64,000 nucleotides of DNA from PALSA-1296 sp038210275 (GTDB lineage: Bacteria; Bacteroidota; Ignavibacteria; Palsa-1295): the NCBI GenBank assembly GCA_038210275.1, contig JBBQWV010000017.1, forward strand, positions 22,545 to 86,544. The letters are read 5' to 3'. The notes under the pieces are model-generated. The model was not told where the DNA came from and did no database searches. It saw only the letters and a program-made list of their open reading frames with translations. Below, one piece after another: positions 59,587 to 64,000 of this stretch. Each line of letters starts with the position of its first letter. Positions within the stretch are counted from its first letter, which is position 1. A program made the translations under genes and the position numbers.

Positions 59587-59949
59587 ATGAAAACATTTTT
59601 CGCATCAAACTCGCTTTTTTTTCTTCTACTAATCTGCGGGAGTTTTCTTTCTTGCACAGCTACAAAAAATATTGACGAGAAAAGTATTCCTCCAAACACA
59701 GTCATCATGGCGAATACGAAATTTTATCCTGCAACAATAACTGTTTCGAAAGGAACAACAGTGACGTGGAAGAACGAAGAAGAGAGAACCCATAATGCAA
59801 CTGCGAATGATAATTCATGGCAGACCGGTGATATGGAAATAGGCTCATCGAAATCCGTCACATTCGATAAGCCCGGAACATATCCTTATCACTGCAGCCG
59901 TCATGCCATGTTAGGAATGGGCATGACGGGTGAAGTGATCGTACAATAA
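59587..59949 (+). CDS. Blue-copper (plastocyanin-like) lipoprotein
   Basis: A 120-residue lipoprotein. The signal peptide ends in a lipobox FLSC (Cys23). The cupredoxin part has HNATA (His69), YPYHCSRH (Cys103, His106) and a Met in MGMTG, the type-1 copper ligands. It would carry electrons in the periplasm, anchored to a membrane. A paralogue with the same plan lies at 61181. The ATG at 59587 follows the start of the lipoprotein signal; a frame from 59557 has no support. It is convergent with the next gene. Confidence 0.88.
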   Translation: MKTFFASNSLFFLLLICGSFLSCTATKNIDEKSIPPNTVIMANTKFYPATITVSKGTTVTWKNEEERTHNATANDNSWQTGDMEIGSSKSVTFDKPGTYPYHCSRHAMLGMGMTGEVIVQ

Positions 59950-59953
59950 AAAT

Positions 59954-60742
59954 TTACTGAATCACTATAGTCTTAACTGCGGATGCCGGAGGAGGATTCG
60001 GATAAATCCATTTGCTTGCTACCGAATCATAATATCTGGGAGAATAATAGCTGGTCAGTGCAAATGCTTTTAGATATACTGTTAAATCTTTTTTTGCCCA
60101 GCCGTTTGGTTCGCATGCTTCCCAGTTGTAGCCTTCGAATGTTAGGAGTGATCCTCTCTTGGTTAAAGGAATTGGACGTGCGTTATTCCACAATAGCCCG
60201 GCAATATAGGTGCTCGTATCTCCGATATTAATTGTTGGAGTTCTTCCAAAAAATACATACGCTTGAATTATTGTTGAATCGGCGAGATCAGCGCCTTCAA
60301 TATGTCCTCGGATATATCCGTAATTGTCAATTTGATGAGTTGTATCAGAAACTGCCGAGACAGAATCAATGACGATCGAAAAAGCTATAGGCTGATAGAG
60401 ATAAACTCTGCTTCCATATAATACTGTATCTCCTCCGGCAAAATTATACGAAGTATTTTTTACTGTTCCGTATCCACTCTTCGAAAAGCTTATCGAATAT
60501 TTTTGTGCCGGGAGATTTGGAATGTTCCAATTTCCACCCGTATCTGAAAGCGCTGAAAACGAAGTGCCTTCGGCTTGGATCAAGACTCCGCTTTTATCAG
60601 CAATGAGTTTTCCGTGAGCATCATAAAGTCCGACGGTGCCTTGAAGGTTTCCGGTAGCACCTTGCGGAGCATTGGTCGAAGTGCTTTTGCAGCCGATCAT
60701 TGCTGCAAAAAACATAAAAGAGAGAACAGAAAGAATTTTCAT
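59954..60742 (-). CDS. Lipoprotein with carboxypeptidase-regulatory-like domain
   Basis: A 262-residue lipoprotein with lipobox AMIGC (Cys18). Residues 30-110 look like a carboxypeptidase regulatory-like/CNA-B type beta domain (LQGTVGLYDAHGKLIADKSG; GGNWNIPNLPAQKYSISFSK, in parts). The rest is unfamiliar and rich in Tyr. Convergent with the cupredoxin gene, with only 4 nt between stops. Function unknown. Confidence 0.7.
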   Translation of the reverse strand: MKILSVLSFMFFAAMIGCKSTSTNAPQGATGNLQGTVGLYDAHGKLIADKSGVLIQAEGTSFSALSDTGGNWNIPNLPAQKYSISFSKSGYGTVKNTSYNFAGGDTVLYGSRVYLYQPIAFSIVIDSVSAVSDTTHQIDNYGYIRGHIEGADLADSTIIQAYVFFGRTPTINIGDTSTYIAGLLWNNARPIPLTKRGSLLTFEGYNWEACEPNGWAKKDLTVYLKAFALTSYYSPRYYDSVASKWIYPNPPPASAVKTIVIQ

Positions 60743-61180
60743 ACTGGTTATTAGTTAAAGAAGTAAACACCCGTACAAGAACGGTTGTCAGCTATGAAAG
60801 TTACGCAAATTAAAACAGGGCAAACATTCTTGCCCTGTTTTGATTACTCAAAAGTAATTCTGTAGGCACCGTTTGAATTTACTGTCATTCCGAATGGAGA
60901 TTTTTTTCGCGAAGCGAAAAAAACGATGTGAGGAATCGCCTAAATCGTGGCTATGACATCGTGGCTACAAACTATTAGGGGATTCCTCAGTCGCTCCTTC
61001 GCCTTCGGCGAATTTCGGCTCCTTCGGAATGACAGGCAAACTGATCCTCTAACAGTAATTCTGAAAGCGGAACTGAATCAGTCTTGTTTAGCTTAAAAGG
61101 GTACAGAAAATCACCGTAAGTATCCCCAAAAAAAATCCCCAATTACTCCCCAAGTAATTGACAGTCATTGATTTATCTTT
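60743..61180. other. Intergenic region with a dispersed element
   Basis: About 440 nt without a gene. Its middle is the family 2 element (60882-61035). A hairpin of the GGGCAA(A)CATTCTTGCCC kind lies near 60823-60838. The last 145 nt before the cupredoxin gene are AT-rich and contain CCCCAAAAAAAATCCCC-type repeats but no clear promoter. Confidence 0.5.
60882..61035. repeat. Dispersed hairpin element, family 2
   Basis: Exact 13-bp terminal inverted repeats CTGTCATTCCGAA / TTCGGAATGACAG. The interior has GAGGAATCG and GATTCCTCAGTC, also in inverted orientation, and an internal TTCGCGAAGCGAA hairpin. One copy in this window. No coding capacity. Confidence 0.85.
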
Positions 61181-61540
61181 ATGAAAAAAATCACAGCATC
61201 ATTATATTTTCTTTTTGCTCTTTTTATTGGCGCCAATCTCCTTTCCTGCTCAAGTTCAAAGAGCACGAGCGGCAGTATGTCGGTTAACCAAGTTGTTATG
61301 ACCGATATGAAATTTGCTCCGGAGAGCATTACTATTTCAGTAGGCTCTACGGTATCGTGGCATAACCTCGAGAATAAAACTCATACCGCTACTGCCAATG
61401 ATGGCTCATGGGATACAGGTGATATGGGATTAGGTGCATCAAAATCTATCAAATTTGATAAACCAGGTACATACAAATACCACTGCACGCATCATAGCGT
61501 TCTTGGTATTGGGATGAGTGGTACAGTTATTGTCGAATAG
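61181..61540 (+). CDS. Blue-copper (plastocyanin-like) lipoprotein
   Basis: A 119-residue lipoprotein with lipobox LLSC (Cys23). Copper ligands are His68 (KTHTATA), Cys102 and His105 (YHCTHH) and a Met in GMSGTV. It is closely similar in plan to the protein at 59587 and was probably made by duplication. Periplasmic electron carrier role inferred from the fold. A small membrane protein gene follows after 60 nt. Confidence 0.88.
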   Translation: MKKITASLYFLFALFIGANLLSCSSSKSTSGSMSVNQVVMTDMKFAPESITISVGSTVSWHNLENKTHTATANDGSWDTGDMGLGASKSIKFDKPGTYKYHCTHHSVLGIGMSGTVIVE

Positions 61541-61600
61541 CAAAAGGTAACAATTTTATTTATTTCATTTTTTTTTAATAATTATTAAAGAGGTAACACT

Positions 61601-61789
61601 ATGGATTTAATTCAACTCGTACTTATTCTGATCGCTGTTGGTGTAGGATTGTATCTGATCAACAGATTTATTCCGATGGCTTCCTCGATCAAGTCGATTC
61701 TCAATATCGTCGTCGTAATCGTTGTAATCATTTGGCTGCTGAAAGTATTCGGCGTATTGGATATGAGTACTATTCATATCGGGAAATAA
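61601..61789 (+). CDS. Small membrane protein (Thivi_2564 type)
   Basis: A 62-residue protein with two hydrophobic segments (IQLVLILIAVGVGLYLINRF and ILNIVVVIVVIIWLLKVFGV). It matches the plan of the small Thivi_2564-like membrane family, in which the YLINRFIPM segment is typical. Function unknown. The ribosome site AGAGG lies 10 nt before the ATG. A terminator follows. Confidence 0.75.
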   Translation: MDLIQLVLILIAVGVGLYLINRFIPMASSIKSILNIVVVIVVIIWLLKVFGVLDMSTIHIGK

Positions 61790-61818
61790 ATATTATTCCT
61801 AAAGACTTACTTTTAGTG

Positions 61819-61845
61819 GGGTGGACTTTAGTCCGCCCTTTTTTT
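61819..61845 (+). terminator. Terminator after the small membrane protein
   Basis: Stem GGGTGGACT / AGTCCGCCC (one GU pair), 2-nt loop, then seven T. The GGACTTTAGTCC core is shared with the palindrome at 7562. The following 150 nt contain nothing I can support as a gene. Confidence 0.85.
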
Positions 61846-61996
61846 TATTCCCTCGCTTTGGTATTCCGGGGAAAGGTCAAAGATGCACAGTGGCGGAGGT
61901 TCGCGGAGAAGGCTCTCTCTTACCCAAAAAAATTGCAACCATTCATTTCCCGAAGCGTTTTTAATAGCGAGAAATCCCTAATTATGAAGCAATAAA

Positions 61997-64000
61997 ATGC
62001 GTCAATTATTTTTGTACTTTCTGTCAAGCCTAGCACTTGTTCTGCTGGTTGCTTCAGCATCTTCGGCTACCCCCAAAAAACACATAATTTTTTTCGGCGG
62101 CAACTTAGGATTTCATTACAGCCCTGATAATCTCGAAGTGATAGTCGGCGATACAATTGAGTGGAGTGGGGATTTTACAAAGTACGGCTTACAATCCGTT
62201 TCTGTTCCAAGTGGTGCTACAAGTTTTAAAGTTGATTCAGTCCTCACGTTCCAATATGTTGTTCGCAAGCAAGGTGAATATACTTACCAGAATCCAATTT
62301 ATTTTTCCATAGGAATGCGAGGGACGATTCTTGTGGATACGGTTAAACATGGTTTAACAAATGAGGGAAGAGAATTTTTTTTAGGAATGCTCTATCCGAA
62401 TTTTAATGCAGCAGATCCTCCTTCCTCACGTTATCTTCAAGTGAATGCAATGATCAATTCTTATTATGAGAATGACGTGCGAGTTTCATACTTTGATTCA
62501 GTTGGCGTCGAACAGCAGCCTGTAGCTTATCATATTGGAATGGGCGGCTATTTACAAATCCCTTTAAATAGAAAGTTAATGCAGATGGATACTGCTTCCG
62601 AAAAACATGCATACAGGTCGTGTCATATTATTTCGAGGATGCCGATTACCGTAGAATATATTAGCTCTGGAATATCTTCTGGAGGGAGTTATCTCGCACT
62701 ACCTGCAGTATCGCTCGGAAAAAAATATGTTGTAGCAAGCTATACAGATAATCCCTCTGGATCGGGCGCACATAGTGGGCTGGATGTCTATCCAGCAAGT
62801 GGTGAGTTTTTGATCATTGCGTCAGAGGAAAGTACCAGTATTGAAATTACCCCCTCTACGACAACAATTGGAGGGCATATCGGCGTACTGACAGGAACAG
62901 GGGCAACTGGCGCAACACATCCCTATACCATTCAACTTAATAAGGGTGATTGCTATCTCGTGAGATCAACTGGCCATGATGACGGGAATGATATATCAGG
63001 CACAATCGTCCAAGCAACCCGACCTATTGCCGTTATTAGCGGACATGAGAATGCCACACTGGGTTCAACTACTTGGGGTACAGATTTTATGATAGAACAA
63101 ATGGTGCCTTATGAATATTGGGATTCAACGGGTTATATTTCCATACCCTTTGCGGAATCGAAGCCACCGGGCGATGAAGGATATGGCGACATGTATCGCA
63201 TATATGCTTATGACCCAGAAATTGCTAATGTTCACATGAATGTCGTAGGAATTAACGGCGGCTATGATTTTGAGGTGAAAAGATTTCTGCCAATACCCGA
63301 GCGTTTTGAAGTGACAGGTTCGACAGAAATATACTCAACGAATGGGAAGAAGATCAACGTAATGCAGTATGATGAACGCAATTATAATCCCGATCATGGT
63401 GATCTTAGCCCTGCACCCAGTATGTCAACGGTAGTACCAAGATCGAGATGGAAAAAAAATTATTCCTTTGTAGCTCCAAACTTTGGTGCTGCTCATCAAT
63501 ATGTCAATATAATCTCATCTCACACAGAAGATATTAAATTCTCTATTAGCGGTCATCCACCTGAGCCTCTAACAAGTCTTACTCGCAATTATCTATTCGG
63601 CGGTATCTCCAGTCAAGATAATTCTTTATTCGGGTCCCAATATAAATTAAATATACCTTCAACTTCATTTATCCAATTTCCTTTTACGTTCTCCTCAGAA
63701 TACCCATTCATGCTGTATTATTATGGAATTTATACAAGCGGTGCTTTTAGGTTTGAATACGCCGCGCCAGCAGGAATGCAGCTCAATACCGGAGTAGCTC
63801 CTTCATTTAGCATAACGATAGATTCTTCGAATTGTACTTCGTGGCATTTCTGTGTCAGCGATACTTCGAAAACTGATCCGGGAATAAAATCGGTGATGCT
63901 TATTGACGATCCGGATGGAGTGTATTTCGAACCCGGCGAGCAATTGAAAAATGTAAGTTTCGATACTCTACTTACTTATTTGCCGAATGAACTTCGTCCA
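61997..64000 (+). CDS. T9SS-type secreted protein, paralogue of the first gene (partial)
   Basis: The gene is open to the window end, 668 codons with no stop; the C-terminus is missing. The signal peptide is RQLFLYFLSSLALVLLVASASSA. A cupredoxin-like domain follows (HYSPDNLEVIVGDTIEWSGD; YTYQNPIYFSIGMRGTILVD, in parts) in which the Cys and His ligands are replaced (YQNPIY). Then comes an IgGFc-binding-like domain (GREFFLGMLYP, GGSYLALPAVSLGKKYVV, MVPYEYWDSTGYISIPF). It aligns with the gene at 13-3159 from end to end, with the same domain order. The missing part probably has anchor repeats and a T9SS tail. Confidence 0.83.
   Translation, partial: MRQLFLYFLSSLALVLLVASASSATPKKHIIFFGGNLGFHYSPDNLEVIVGDTIEWSGDFTKYGLQSVSVPSGATSFKVDSVLTFQYVVRKQGEYTYQNPIYFSIGMRGTILVDTVKHGLTNEGREFFLGMLYPNFNAADPPSSRYLQVNAMINSYYENDVRVSYFDSVGVEQQPVAYHIGMGGYLQIPLNRKLMQMDTASEKHAYRSCHIISRMPITVEYISSGISSGGSYLALPAVSLGKKYVVASYTDNPSGSGAHSGLDVYPASGEFLIIASEESTSIEITPSTTTIGGHIGVLTGTGATGATHPYTIQLNKGDCYLVRSTGHDDGNDISGTIVQATRPIAVISGHENATLGSTTWGTDFMIEQMVPYEYWDSTGYISIPFAESKPPGDEGYGDMYRIYAYDPEIANVHMNVVGINGGYDFEVKRFLPIPERFEVTGSTEIYSTNGKKINVMQYDERNYNPDHGDLSPAPSMSTVVPRSRWKKNYSFVAPNFGAAHQYVNIISSHTEDIKFSISGHPPEPLTSLTRNYLFGGISSQDNSLFGSQYKLNIPSTSFIQFPFTFSSEYPFMLYYYGIYTSGAFRFEYAAPAGMQLNTGVAPSFSITIDSSNCTSWHFCVSDTSKTDPGIKSVMLIDDPDGVYFEPGEQLKNVSFDTLLTYLPNELRP

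Noticed and set aside
61732..61995. Open frame of 87 codons overlapping the small membrane protein gene
   Set aside because: It starts inside the gene, passes through its terminator, and shows no family resemblance or ribosome site.

Overview
This window looks like chromosome from a bacterium of the Bacteroidota/Chlorobiota (FCB) group, most like Kapaibacteria or Ignavibacteria. Three things suggest this. Several secreted proteins end in a type IX secretion (T9SS) type-A sorting domain. Several promoters match the Bacteroidota TAnnTTTG -7 element. Menaquinone genes belong to the futalosine route. No rRNA, tRNA, CRISPR array, phage module or transposase was recognised; one gene runs off the right edge.

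Layout. 0-3.2 kb: a large T9SS-secreted protein with a cupredoxin-like and an IgGFc-binding-like domain. 3.2-7.5 kb: a minus-strand accessory run (DUF1801, nuclease-like, RibD-C, YdeI, VOC, DoxX, AHSA1, ArsR). 7.6-10.6 kb: a T9SS BNR-repeat protein and an EamA transporter. 11.2-19.4 kb: rpoB and rpoC without rplJL in front. 19.5-23.6 kb: two convergent T9SS cargo proteins. 23.9-28.5 kb: rplK-rplA behind a leader of about 630 nt with an L1-type site, then a DUF3052-hicA-hicB-aspS operon. 28.6-32.6 kb: secreted sugar dehydrogenase, a small secreted protein, a TrmH-type methyltransferase and others. 32.9-37.2 kb: rplM-rpsI-rpsB-tsf-pyrH-frr. 37.3-41 kb: a methyltransferase, a secreted protein with a damaged metallo-beta-lactamase-like motif and a fatty acid hydroxylase. 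41.0-48.6 kb: a second, larger accessory run of the same families as 3.2-7.5 kb, with an AAC(3)-I-like acetyltransferase and an AraC regulator. 48.7-52.2 kb: small secreted protein, TIM-barrel isomerase and a tail-fibre-like secreted protein. 52.6-56.1 kb: an active/inactive M16 peptidase pair. 56.2-59.3 kb: mqnC and an mqnE-mqnA fusion. 59.6-61.8 kb: two blue-copper lipoproteins, another lipoprotein and a tiny membrane protein. 62.0 kb to the end: a paralogue of the first gene.

How it fits together. The conserved core (RNA polymerase, ribosomal proteins, elongation factor, UMP kinase, recycling factor, AspRS, menaquinone synthesis) is interleaved with two accessory islands built from the same small cytoplasmic families. 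Each island starts with an ArsR repressor that has a similar 16-bp palindrome at its start. The intergenic DNA holds three kinds of small repeat: hairpin elements bounded by TGTCATTGCGAGG-type inverted repeats (four full, two half copies), related CTGTCATTCCGAA-type elements, and tandem 7-bp repeats that fold into hairpins and lie mostly beside RNA polymerase and ribosomal genes.

Functions are assigned by reading protein motifs by eye; no database search was run. Domain borders and residue numbers are approximate.
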